The notes beneath the pieces were generated by a model, which had not been told where the DNA came from, did no database searches, and was given only the letters and a program-made list of their open reading frames with translations. Position numbers and translations under genes: made by a program. A DNA stretch of 64,000 nt, taken from contig NZ_CP090438.1 in NCBI RefSeq assembly GCF_021441885.1, positions 1,364,001 to 1,428,000 on the forward strand, written 5' to 3'. Position 1 is the first letter of the stretch. The number at the start of each line of letters is the position of its first letter. Below are positions 41,870 through 49,923 of this stretch, in pieces. The DNA is from Vibrio maritimus. GTDB taxonomy: Bacteria > Pseudomonadota > Gammaproteobacteria > Enterobacterales > Vibrionaceae.

Positions 41870-42172
41870 GTAGATTGGTTCTGGAGTATGTGGGCGTTGA
41901 TGATAGGCGATGTATGACAGGGTGAACACTGTACAAAATAGGTATATCGAACGATCGTTTCATATTGTCTCAAAATTGAGTAATACATTAATAACGTAAA
42001 AATAATACTCTCAAGGTAACCCAGCTTGATTCACTATTAGAGAGCTTCTTAAAGATTTTGAATGAAAAAGCCGCATGTCGACGGCGTTAGTGACAATCTA
42101 AAAAACTAGAACAAGAAGCCGCCCGTTGGCAAACAGGGAAGTGTTGTTGATTAAGCGGAAAGTGAGTTTAGT

Positions 42173-43444
42173 ATGGAGAATGAGTCCACTCAGCTGAGTG
42201 TTTCGATTCAGCGTCTATTTGATGTTACCCCGGTACCCACTGCAATTAGTGGCCCGTCGGGTAAACTTGAGTATGTGAATCCCGCTTTCACTAAGATGCT
42301 CGGTTACACACAAGATGAATTGTTCACTGAGGGAGTTATTATTACCCACCCCGATGATCTTGCACTTAATCTAGACATTCGTGCTCAGCTTCTTGCCAAT
42401 CCCACGAAACCATTAAAGATTCATAAGCGCTACCGCCATAAAGACGGTCACCCTATTCTCGCTGAGCTCAATATGGCAGCAGAAGTAGATAATAGTGGCA
42501 ATGTAACTCGACTCATTTCCCAAATCGTTGATCTATCGGGCTCGCGTCAATTTCAAGCGGCTGAACTTCTTCTAAATCAGCTTGTAAGAAAGTCTAATGA
42601 TGCGATATATGTGGTTGACGCCGAATTTGGCCACATCCTGAATTGCAATGAACTTGCCTACAAAAGACTTGGCTACTCAAAAGAAGAGCTATTGCGGCTC
42701 TCTGTTCCTGATATTAACCCGTTATTTCGAAACAGTATGACTTGGCGAGATCATGTTAAGTCGATGCGGATGCATGAGAAAAAACTGATTGAATCGACAC
42801 ATATTAGAAAGGATGGGAGTGAGTTCCCCATTGAGGCAAGCGTCAATATGGTGGAACACAATGGAGACACCTACTTTGTCGCCATTGCGAGGGATATTTC
42901 TGAGCGAAAAGAAAAAGAGTTGAGACTATTGGAGGCTCAAAATCTTGATCCTCTGACCGATCTACCCAACCGACGCCTACTGGAGTCCAAACTACACGAC
43001 TTATTGTGCGAGTGCTGCACTCGGTCTGAAAAAGTTGCGTTTATGTATCTCGACATCGACAACTTTAAGCATATCAATGATACCTACGGGCATGTAGTGG
43101 GTGATAAGGTATTGGTGGCGCTTGCCAACAAGCTCAAAGACTTTACAAGGCAATCGGATATTGTCTCTAGGCTAGGTGGTGATGAGTTCCTAGTCGTTCT
43201 TCCTGGCCTCAATAGTCGTGCTCATGTACTTAGCCTTGCCGATCATATACTTCAAGTTACGTCACATCCTTTTCATATCGATGACTCTTTGAGTCTAGAA
43301 GTAAAACTAAGCCTAGGGGCGACACTCTGTGAAAGTAAGGCTCTTGATGTTGCGAAAGCAGTATCTAGCGCTGATAGGGCAATGTACTTGTCGAAAAAAG
43401 CCGGGGGTGGGCAGAGCGCCTTTATTGAATGTGATGATGTTTAG
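42173..43444 (+). CDS. Diguanylate cyclase with two PAS domains
   Basis: Makes cyclic-di-GMP from two GTP, 423 residues. Two PAS domains come first: LEYVNPAFTKMLGYTQDEL (about residues 29-47) and VVDAEFGHILNCNELAYKRL (about 147-166). The second is followed by a PAC end, FVAIARDISERKEKE. The GGDEF domain (about 255-420) starts NLDPLTDLPNRRLLE and has an intact SRLGGDEFLVVLPG, with an RQSD inhibitory-site motif five residues before it. It has no EAL domain and no membrane helix, so it is a soluble cyclase with feedback control. Monocistronic. Confidence 0.93.
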   Translation: MENESTQLSVSIQRLFDVTPVPTAISGPSGKLEYVNPAFTKMLGYTQDELFTEGVIITHPDDLALNLDIRAQLLANPTKPLKIHKRYRHKDGHPILAELNMAAEVDNSGNVTRLISQIVDLSGSRQFQAAELLLNQLVRKSNDAIYVVDAEFGHILNCNELAYKRLGYSKEELLRLSVPDINPLFRNSMTWRDHVKSMRMHEKKLIESTHIRKDGSEFPIEASVNMVEHNGDTYFVAIARDISERKEKELRLLEAQNLDPLTDLPNRRLLESKLHDLLCECCTRSEKVAFMYLDIDNFKHINDTYGHVVGDKVLVALANKLKDFTRQSDIVSRLGGDEFLVVLPGLNSRAHVLSLADHILQVTSHPFHIDDSLSLEVKLSLGATLCESKALDVAKAVSSADRAMYLSKKAGGGQSAFIECDDV

Positions 43445-43761
43445 GGCAATTTCTGACACTAATCGCTGCTCATAATATGTCATCTTTGTTACAAGGTGTA
43501 GACGTGCAATTCTTTGATAAATGACGTTGGAGCCTTGCTACGCGTGCGTTGATCTTTTTGCTTTGAAGGAGGAGCGAGAATAGGTTTCTCGCTATGGTTG
43601 GTAAAACGCAATAAATCTTACAAAAAAACTAAGCCAAGTGACCGATATTATTCTAGTTTGTGGGTAGAGGTTAAATAAATTTCAGCTCCGCGTTCAAATG
43701 GCGTCACAAACGCTCATTATCCAGAATCTGCGGGGCTCTCACAGAATAAGGAGTCCGTGAG
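43445..43761. other. Spacer between the diguanylate cyclase and D,D-carboxypeptidase genes
   Basis: This 317-base gap holds no convincing gene. Its only clear structure is a hairpin GCGAGAA / TTCTCGC (43574-43592) after GGAGGAG, which lacks a T tract. The last bases hold the AATAAGGAG ribosome-binding region of the next gene. Confidence 0.5.
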
Positions 43762-44946
43762 ATGAAAAAACCAATGTCTGCTTTGTTCGCGTCGATTGCA
43801 CTTTGCTCGTCGGCGACAGCTTTTGCGTTGGTCACACCAAATCCACCTGCACTGAATGCTAAGGGCTACGTCCTTATGGACTACCAGTCAGGGTCTATTA
43901 TTGTTGGCGGTAATCAAGATGCGGCACTTGCACCAGCGAGTTTGACAAAATTGATGACAGCTTACGTCGTGGGTAAAGAGATCGAAACTGGCAGAACAAC
44001 ATGGGACAGCAAAGTCGCTGTGAGTGAGAATGCTTGGTCAGTCAAATTCCCTGATTCTTCGAAAATGTTCATTAAGCCAGGTGACAACGTCACGGTGGCG
44101 GATTTGATGCGTGGATTGATTATCCAATCGGGTAATGACTCCGCTGTCGCTTTGGCAGAGCATGTTGCTGGTACCGAAAGTGGCTTTGTGGCGCTGATGA
44201 ACCAGTGGGCTGCCAACTTGGGCATGACAAGTACACAATTTATCAACTCACACGGCCTAGATGGACAGGGCATTCACACGACACCAAATGATATGGCGAT
44301 TCTGATGCGCCACATCATCGAGGATGTGCCAGATGTCTACAAATTGTATTCAGAAAAACGATTCGTTTGGGCTGATATCCAGCAGTACAACCGCAACAGA
44401 CTTCTTTGGGATAACTCGCTAAATGTAGATGGTGGTAAAACCGGATATACCTCAGAAGCGGGCTACAGTTTGGTTAGCTCGGCGACACAAGGTCAGATGC
44501 GTCTTATCTCCGTTGTAATGGGGACGCCAAGTGCACAGACTCGTGTAGAAGCATCAAGGCAGCTACTCAACTATGGATTCCGCTTTTATGAGACAGATCA
44601 GCTCGCGGAATCTGACGCAACCGAAGTGACGGCAAAAGTATGGAAAGGGGCGAGTAGCGCTATCCCGTTAGGGTTTGAGCAAGACGTTTACGCGACGTAT
44701 CTTCGAGGTAACAGTCGTGGCGTGTCTAAGGAAGTGGAGGTCTTCGCTCCACTTATCGCGCCAATCAATCAAGGTGACATCATCGGCAGTGTAACCTGGA
44801 AAGTAGGCAACGATGAAATTGCCACTGAACCTCTCGTCGCTAAATCGAGCGTTGAGCAAGGCTCTATCTTTAAGCGTGCTTGGGATACGGTGGTGCTATG
44901 GTTCAAGTCGCTATTTACCGATGCTAAGGATCTCTGGGAGCAGTAA
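43762..44946 (+). CDS. D-alanyl-D-alanine carboxypeptidase (PBP5/6 type)
   Basis: Periplasmic penicillin-binding protein that trims pentapeptide side chains in peptidoglycan, 394 residues. A signal peptide (MKKPMSALFASIALCSSATA, cleaved after AFA) comes first. The three active-site motifs are intact: SLTK at about 53, the SGN triad in IIQSGNDSAVALAEH, and KTG in GGKTGYTSEAGYS. The C-terminus ends with an amphipathic membrane-anchoring helix (AWDTVVLWFKSLFTDAKDLW), as in DacA/DacC. Exact paralogue (dacA or dacC) cannot be told apart by eye. Likely monocistronic. Confidence 0.9.
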   Translation: MKKPMSALFASIALCSSATAFALVTPNPPALNAKGYVLMDYQSGSIIVGGNQDAALAPASLTKLMTAYVVGKEIETGRTTWDSKVAVSENAWSVKFPDSSKMFIKPGDNVTVADLMRGLIIQSGNDSAVALAEHVAGTESGFVALMNQWAANLGMTSTQFINSHGLDGQGIHTTPNDMAILMRHIIEDVPDVYKLYSEKRFVWADIQQYNRNRLLWDNSLNVDGGKTGYTSEAGYSLVSSATQGQMRLISVVMGTPSAQTRVEASRQLLNYGFRFYETDQLAESDATEVTAKVWKGASSAIPLGFEQDVYATYLRGNSRGVSKEVEVFAPLIAPINQGDIIGSVTWKVGNDEIATEPLVAKSSVEQGSIFKRAWDTVVLWFKSLFTDAKDLWEQ

Positions 44947-44983
44947 GCCAGACAAGTAGATCGTCAAAGTCAAAAAGTGCGTC

Positions 44984-45003
44984 ATCCCCGCGCAGGCGGG
45001 GAT
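44984..45003. repeat. Small hairpin repeat (Correia-like core)
   Basis: ATCCCCGCGCAGGCGGGGAT, a perfect 8-bp stem with a GCAG loop. A very similar core (ATTCCCGCG-GCGGGAAT) is known from Neisseria Correia elements and from intergenic repeats in other proteobacteria. Only one copy is seen here, so its repetitive nature is inference. Confidence 0.4.
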
Positions 45004-45116
45004 ATACTCGAAGCGCATTGAAAAACTTAAGTTCGTGACTGATCGCATCGGTCCTTTATTTCATCTCCTTGCCTCGCTAGAATAACGCGCTCATTGATAG
45101 CAACACCGCACTGGTT

Positions 45117-45626
45117 ATGAGCCCACATCTCAAGTACATCTCTGGTTACCCTCAACATCTCGTCGATCAAATCGATGCATTGGTGTCGTCGGGTCGATTT
45201 ATTCAATGGTTTGAAAAGCGTTTCCCAGACCGTCATCAACTCAAGAGTGAAAAAGCACTCTTCGAGTACACCATGGACATTAAGCAGCGTTATATGAAAA
45301 AAACGCCGCCTATCTCGAAAGTCATTTGGGATAATAAAATCCACCTGATCAACAATGCGCTTGGTCTTCATACCTATATCTCACGTGCTCATGGTGGCAA
45401 ACTCAAAGCAAAGAACGAGATCCGAATAGCGAGTGTGTTTAAAGATGCGCCTGAACCGCTGCTTCGGATGCTGGTGGTTCATGAACTGGCTCATATCAAA
45501 GAAAAGAACCACGACAAAGCGTTTTATCAACTATGTTGTCATATGGTACCTGACTACCATCAGCTTGAGTTCGATGCTCGCCTTTTTATGATCTACAAAG
45601 AATTACTCAATGACTCGTCAAAATAA
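45117..45626 (+). CDS. YgjP-like metallohydrolase
   Basis: Predicted zinc metallohydrolase of 169 residues from the YgjP / M48-like group. The active site motif is VVHELAHIKEKNHDKAFYQL (about residues 120-139), with the HExxH-type histidines and a later His of HDKAF. Upstream is KNEIRIASVFKDAPEPLLRM. Metal binding is clear; the substrate is not. The stop at 45626 overlaps the rlmF start by 17 bases, so the two are translationally linked. The start at 45117 has no strong ribosome-binding site, so an internal start is possible. Confidence 0.78.
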   Translation: MSPHLKYISGYPQHLVDQIDALVSSGRFIQWFEKRFPDRHQLKSEKALFEYTMDIKQRYMKKTPPISKVIWDNKIHLINNALGLHTYISRAHGGKLKAKNEIRIASVFKDAPEPLLRMLVVHELAHIKEKNHDKAFYQLCCHMVPDYHQLEFDARLFMIYKELLNDSSK

Positions 45627-46665
45627 ATCTAACCAACGACCTCGCAAGCAAGATAAACCCGCAACTATGGTTGTCGATAAGCGAAAAGCGAGTGGGCTTC
45701 ATGCGAACAACAAGCACCAAGGGCGCTACGATTTTAAATGTCTGATTGAAGCTGAACCTGGTTTGGCCGATCATGTTGTGAAAAATCCACATGGCGACAT
45801 GAGCATTGCGTTTTCTAATCCTGAGTCGGTAAAAGTGTTCAATCGTGCTCTATTAAAAGCGTATTACGGATTAAGTCATTGGGACATTCCAGATGGCTAT
45901 TTGTGTCCGCCGATCCCCGGCCGTGCAGATTACATCCACAGGCTCAACGAATGGTTGCAGAATGACTTGATGCAAGACCGTCCTGCAAAAGCTCGCCTTA
46001 AGGTAACAGCGCTAGACATCGGCGTTGGTGCGAACTGCATCTATCCAATTGTTGGTGCAACGCAGTATCACTGGAATTGGGTCGGTAGCGATGTAGATGA
46101 AGGTTCGTTGGCGAGCGCTGCTAACAATGTCGAGCAGAATACTAAGCTCACGCGAAAAATTGAATTAAGACACCAGACCCAGAGTGAACACATTTTTGAA
46201 GGTGTGATTCAACAGGGTGATGTGTTTGTCGCGACAACCTGTAATCCTCCATTCCATAAGTCCGCAGAAGATGCGCAGAAGGGAACGGAGCGCAAGAACG
46301 CGAATCTGACTAAGAACAGACAGCAGCGCGGCGATCTGTTACAGGGAAAAAAACAACTAGAGAAAAAGAGCGACGGGCTCAACTTTGGTGGTCAAAATGC
46401 GGAACTATGGTGTCCAGGCGGTGAAGAAGCTTTTGTTCTGAATATGGCGAATGAGAGTAAACAGTTTGCGCACCAAGTCATTTGGTTCTCGACACTGCTT
46501 TCTAAGAAGGACAACATTCGCCCACTGCAAAAACGCCTAGAGAAGCTGGGTGCGACGCATGTACTCATTCAAGAGATGGCACAAGGCCAAAAGAAAAGCC
46601 GTTTTGTGGCATGGTCGTTTATGACGCATGAGCAGCGTTTGGTGCTGAGTGGACATCTGCTCTAG
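45610..46665 (+). CDS. rlmF: 23S rRNA (adenine-1618 N6) methyltransferase RlmF
   Basis: SAM-dependent methyltransferase of 351 residues that modifies A1618 of 23S rRNA. Features: a basic N-terminal extension (TRQNKSNQRPRKQDK), the SAM motif ALDIGVGANCIYPIVG (about residues 136-151), and the catalytic TTCNPPFHKS (about 211-220), the NPP[FYW] motif for N6-adenine. GGEEAFVLNM and SRFVAWSFM also match the YbiN family. It overlaps the upstream gene by 17 bases, so it is coupled to it. A hairpin follows. Confidence 0.92.
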   Translation: MTRQNKSNQRPRKQDKPATMVVDKRKASGLHANNKHQGRYDFKCLIEAEPGLADHVVKNPHGDMSIAFSNPESVKVFNRALLKAYYGLSHWDIPDGYLCPPIPGRADYIHRLNEWLQNDLMQDRPAKARLKVTALDIGVGANCIYPIVGATQYHWNWVGSDVDEGSLASAANNVEQNTKLTRKIELRHQTQSEHIFEGVIQQGDVFVATTCNPPFHKSAEDAQKGTERKNANLTKNRQQRGDLLQGKKQLEKKSDGLNFGGQNAELWCPGGEEAFVLNMANESKQFAHQVIWFSTLLSKKDNIRPLQKRLEKLGATHVLIQEMAQGQKKSRFVAWSFMTHEQRLVLSGHLL

Positions 46666-46672
46666 ATGAAGT

Positions 46673-46695
46673 ATGAGCTGGTAAATCCAGCTCAT
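46673..46695 (+). terminator. Hairpin after rlmF
   Basis: Stem ATGAGCTGG / CCAGCTCAT with a 5-base loop, then a broken T run. It lies in the short gap between the converging rlmF and aldehyde dehydrogenase genes. Confidence 0.55.
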
Positions 46696-46716
46696 ATTCG
46701 TTTTAGTATTGCTTGG

Positions 46717-48129
46717 CTATTTCAAAAGGTACTTGCGTAGTGTTCTGAACACGAAATCGCGATTCTTAAGAATAAATCGATTCTTCGGAATCCAAGAGCT
46801 CGAGTGGAGTACAGTTTTCGCCTTCGAGAAGGTTAGGAAGCCTTCATGACCATGGTAGTGACCCATACCTGAGTTACCCACGCCACCAAAAGGTGCATCG
46901 TCGGCGGCGACATGCATTGCAGTATCATTGATTGCAACACCACCGCTATGAGTTCGAGAAACCAAACTATCAATGACGTTGTTATCATTTGACATGATGT
47001 ACAACGCCAGTGGGCGTGGACGTTCGTTAATGTAGCTGATGACTTCTTCAAGATCCTCGTAAGTCAAAATAGGTAAGATGGAACCAAAGATCTCTTCTTG
47101 AAGCACCTTCATTTCTGGGCGTAAATTAGTTAATAAGTGCGGATAAACACGACGCCCTTGATCATCTTCAATTTCTCTAACGGCATGTACTTCGGCGCCT
47201 TGTTCCTTGGCGTCCTCAAGAAAACCCATCAGTCGAGTGTATTGGCGTTCAGAGACGATGTGAGTTTGAGTATTCTTGGAACCATTTTCTAAATGATATT
47301 CCGTGTACCTTTGGATGAAGGTATCGATGAACTCTTTTTCACGCTCTTTAGGCACAAAGACATAATCTGGAGCGACACAGATTTGACCTGAATTGACAGA
47401 CTTACCAACAATGAGTGCGTCAACTGCGATGTTGAGGTCGATGTTTTTGTCGATAATTGTTGGTGACTTGCCACCGAGTTCAAGAGTAATTGGTGTGAGG
47501 TTGTCAGCTGCAGAGTGTGCAACCATTTTTCCTACTGCTGATGACCCTGTGAAAATAAGATGATCAAAAGGCAGTCTGGAGAAGGCAGCACCCACATCAG
47601 CTTCCCCTTCGATGATTTGAATGTGTTCGCTGAGATCTTTAACGACCTCACGTAGAGCTGCGTTTGCATTGGGTGTAAATTCACTCATTTTGATCATCAC
47701 GCGGTTTCCAGCGGCCAGCGCTTGTACTGCAGGTCCTAGTGCGAGATAGAAAGGAAAGTTCCAAGGTGTGATGACTCCAACAACGCCTAAAGGCTGATAG
47801 TGGACGGTGACTTTAGAAGGAACTAGCATCAGACCAGCGTGTCGCTTTGACGGTTTCATCCATTTCTTCAAGTTCTTAATGGCGTAGTTGATTCCGGCAA
47901 CACTCGGCAATACGTCTGCAATCAAAGTATCGAACTCACTTCGATAACCGTAGTCAAGTTTCAGAGCATCGTAGATTCGCTGCTCATTTTCGATGATCGC
48001 ATGTTTAAGTTTGTTTAGGATTACAACTCGCTGCTCATAAGTAGGAGCGGGGTTGTTGTTATAAGCACTCCTCATGTCTGAAAAGACATGTTCGAGTGGT
48101 TGAGCAGTTACATTCTCTGTATGTGACAT
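46717..48129 (-). CDS. Coniferyl/fatty aldehyde dehydrogenase family protein
   Basis: NAD(P)-dependent aldehyde dehydrogenase of 470 residues. The catalytic cysteine lies in VNSGQICVAPDYVFV (about residues 244-258) and the general base Glu in ITLELGGKSP (about 210-219). NAD-site features are VGVITPWNFPFYLALGP and DHLIFTGSSAVGKMV. The C-terminal FGGVGNSGMGHYHGHEGFLTFSK is typical of the CalB/ALDH3-like group. It follows the TetR gene by 27 bases on the same strand, so the two probably form an operon. The substrate could be a fatty or aromatic aldehyde. Confidence 0.88.
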   Translation of the reverse strand: MSHTENVTAQPLEHVFSDMRSAYNNNPAPTYEQRVVILNKLKHAIIENEQRIYDALKLDYGYRSEFDTLIADVLPSVAGINYAIKNLKKWMKPSKRHAGLMLVPSKVTVHYQPLGVVGVITPWNFPFYLALGPAVQALAAGNRVMIKMSEFTPNANAALREVVKDLSEHIQIIEGEADVGAAFSRLPFDHLIFTGSSAVGKMVAHSAADNLTPITLELGGKSPTIIDKNIDLNIAVDALIVGKSVNSGQICVAPDYVFVPKEREKEFIDTFIQRYTEYHLENGSKNTQTHIVSERQYTRLMGFLEDAKEQGAEVHAVREIEDDQGRRVYPHLLTNLRPEMKVLQEEIFGSILPILTYEDLEEVISYINERPRPLALYIMSNDNNVIDSLVSRTHSGGVAINDTAMHVAADDAPFGGVGNSGMGHYHGHEGFLTFSKAKTVLHSSSWIPKNRFILKNRDFVFRTLRKYLLK

Positions 48130-48156
48130 TGTGTATCTCTCCGACTTTGAAGCAAA

Positions 48157-48714
48157 TTAGACTTTAGAGTTAGTGACGCTTGTAATTATTATTTTGATAT
48201 TTTTGGTAAAGCTCTCTCTGGTGGACTCTTCGAGTAATAGCCCTTTTCCAGCAGAAATTAAGGTATAGGCAACGCCGAACGCGTTTTCATCCGACACCAA
48301 ATTGTGATGAGTGAGATAGTTCGCGAGTCGCTCTCTGAACCTGATTGGCCAATCTTCAACAGAGGCATGCGTAGCTTTGAGTGTGTCATCCAAGACTTGA
48401 GCACCGTGAGGGTTAGATATGACTTTGACGGCATTACCAATAAACACGTCAAAGGTTTTCATCAAACCCTCCATTGGCTCGATATCGTGATCACCTAGAA
48501 TGTCGAAAATATTGGCGTACATCGTTGCCAGATAGGTATGGATAACCCATTGGTAACATTTATCTTTCGACCCAAACTTCTTGTAAATAGACTGTCGAGA
48601 CAATCCTGCACTGTTTGCGAGATCTTGCATCGACGTCTTTTGAAACCCATGCAGGGTAAAGGTAAACAACAGTTGCTTTGCAAGGTCGAACTCTTGACTG
48701 ACTTTTTCGGACAT
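48157..48714 (-). CDS. TetR-family transcriptional regulator
   Basis: TetR-type repressor of 185 residues. The helix-turn-helix is FQKTSMQDLANSAGLSRQSIY (about residues 24-44) followed by KKFGSKDK. The C-terminal ligand domain is variable and has no known match. ATG at 48714 is preferred because the longer frame adds a non-conserved extension. It is upstream of the aldehyde dehydrogenase, so it probably controls that gene and itself, responding to an aldehyde or fatty compound. A near-perfect palindrome lies about 100 bases upstream. Confidence 0.85.
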   Translation of the reverse strand: MSEKVSQEFDLAKQLLFTFTLHGFQKTSMQDLANSAGLSRQSIYKKFGSKDKCYQWVIHTYLATMYANIFDILGDHDIEPMEGLMKTFDVFIGNAVKVISNPHGAQVLDDTLKATHASVEDWPIRFRERLANYLTHHNLVSDENAFGVAYTLISAGKGLLLEESTRESFTKNIKIIITSVTNSKV

Positions 48715-48817
48715 AATCCAATAATCCCACTTATTCGTATTTCCGTAACAGAGTCTATCTGAGCAGAAAGCCTGATTACTGATAAACACAATACATTTGA
48801 TAATTTAAGTTTACATT

Positions 48818-48835
48818 TTGACGCTTAAGTGTCAA
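48818..48835. promoter_or_regulatory. Candidate TetR operator
   Basis: TTGACGCTTAAGTGTCAA is an inverted repeat with a single mismatched pair, 104 bases upstream of the tetR start. It is a plausible autoregulatory site. Confidence 0.45.
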
Positions 48836-48952
48836 CTATAAGGTTTACAAAAATAGCCGAAAGTGTAAATGAATTAATGGTATGCTGTGGAGTTACAGTG
48901 GGAAAGCAAATGACAATTTAGCCTCTTATGAGAACTTAACGAACACAGCACG

Positions 48953-49696
48953 CTATTGTTTTTTCAACAATTTTTGATATTTATCAGCCATGGCTTTGTT
49001 ACCAGCTTGCACTTCGAGCTGATGCAATACCGCTAGGCTAGGGCTCTGATAACCATATTTTTGGTGGAACTGCATTAACCTGAGCCTTGCGAGTTGATAG
49101 TCACCGTTTCTGACTTCCAAAGCTGACAATTGAATTGTGGCGTTAGGGCGAAGTGGTTCATGCTCGAGGGATTTTTCAAAGTAGCGTTGAGCGCTTTTAA
49201 ACTGCTTATTCTTCAAGGCACACAAGCCAGCATTTTCATAACTTTCCGCGATTTGGTAGTAATTCGGCAGAGTAACCGCGTCGAGAAAATACTGATTTGC
49301 CTTTTCATACTCCCCTTGCTTGCAAAGGTAAGTGCCATAATTGTGATAGACATGACCGTTGTTCGGGGCAACTTTGAGTGCAGCTCTATATCTTGATTCT
49401 GCCATTTTGTACTCCCCAACAACTTCGTAATAATGTGCCATTGAAAGTTGGCTACGATAGTAGTTGGGCGCAAACTCGAGTGCTTTTTCAAAGTCCTGTT
49501 TGGCGCGGCTGAATTGGCCTCTTTGTATGTAGGCTAAACCGAGTTCGATGCGCGTTTCGGCAGCGGAAATGGGGTCGACTTTGGTTTCAGTAGAATCAGT
49601 GACGGTGACGCAGCCTCCTATTAGAACGGAGATTGCTACCATGGTGAGTTGGGTTTGTAAGATTGCAGAACGGTGGTCTTTGGTGCGAGGAGTCAT
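48953..49696 (-). CDS. TPR lipoprotein similar to PilW
   Basis: Outer-membrane lipoprotein candidate of 247 residues. The signal sequence ends with a lipobox in ISVLIGGC (about residues 22-29). The mature part is four to five TPR repeats, for example LGLAYIQRGQFSRAKQDFEKAL, with the pattern YxxGxxxxAxxxFxxAL. This is the arrangement of the type IV pilus assembly lipoprotein PilW, but the usual neighbours of pilW (rlmN, ispG) are not here, so it is probably a paralogue. No other pilus genes lie nearby. Confidence 0.72.
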   Translation of the reverse strand: MTPRTKDHRSAILQTQLTMVAISVLIGGCVTVTDSTETKVDPISAAETRIELGLAYIQRGQFSRAKQDFEKALEFAPNYYRSQLSMAHYYEVVGEYKMAESRYRAALKVAPNNGHVYHNYGTYLCKQGEYEKANQYFLDAVTLPNYYQIAESYENAGLCALKNKQFKSAQRYFEKSLEHEPLRPNATIQLSALEVRNGDYQLARLRLMQFHQKYGYQSPSLAVLHQLEVQAGNKAMADKYQKLLKKQ

Positions 49697-49923
49697 TTAC
49701 TATCCGCTGTATTTTTGTCGATCGTCCGCTTATCTTAAAATGCGGTTTAAAGTGATTGGGAGTTGGCATGCGTTAGTGCGAGTGATTGCACATTCAAACA
49801 CGTGTTGTGACAAAACTTTGTATAGAAAACAAGCGAATGGGTTGGAATGGTGACGCTAGTAATAGAGTCATTGCTCCAACTTGGATAAAGTAGACCAGTC
49901 CAACAACTAAGGTATCAAACTTG

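Noticed and set aside
43566..43592. GGAGGAG followed by a hairpin, as a possible small gene or riboswitch
   Set aside because: No open frame of useful length starts after it and no known riboswitch core is seen.
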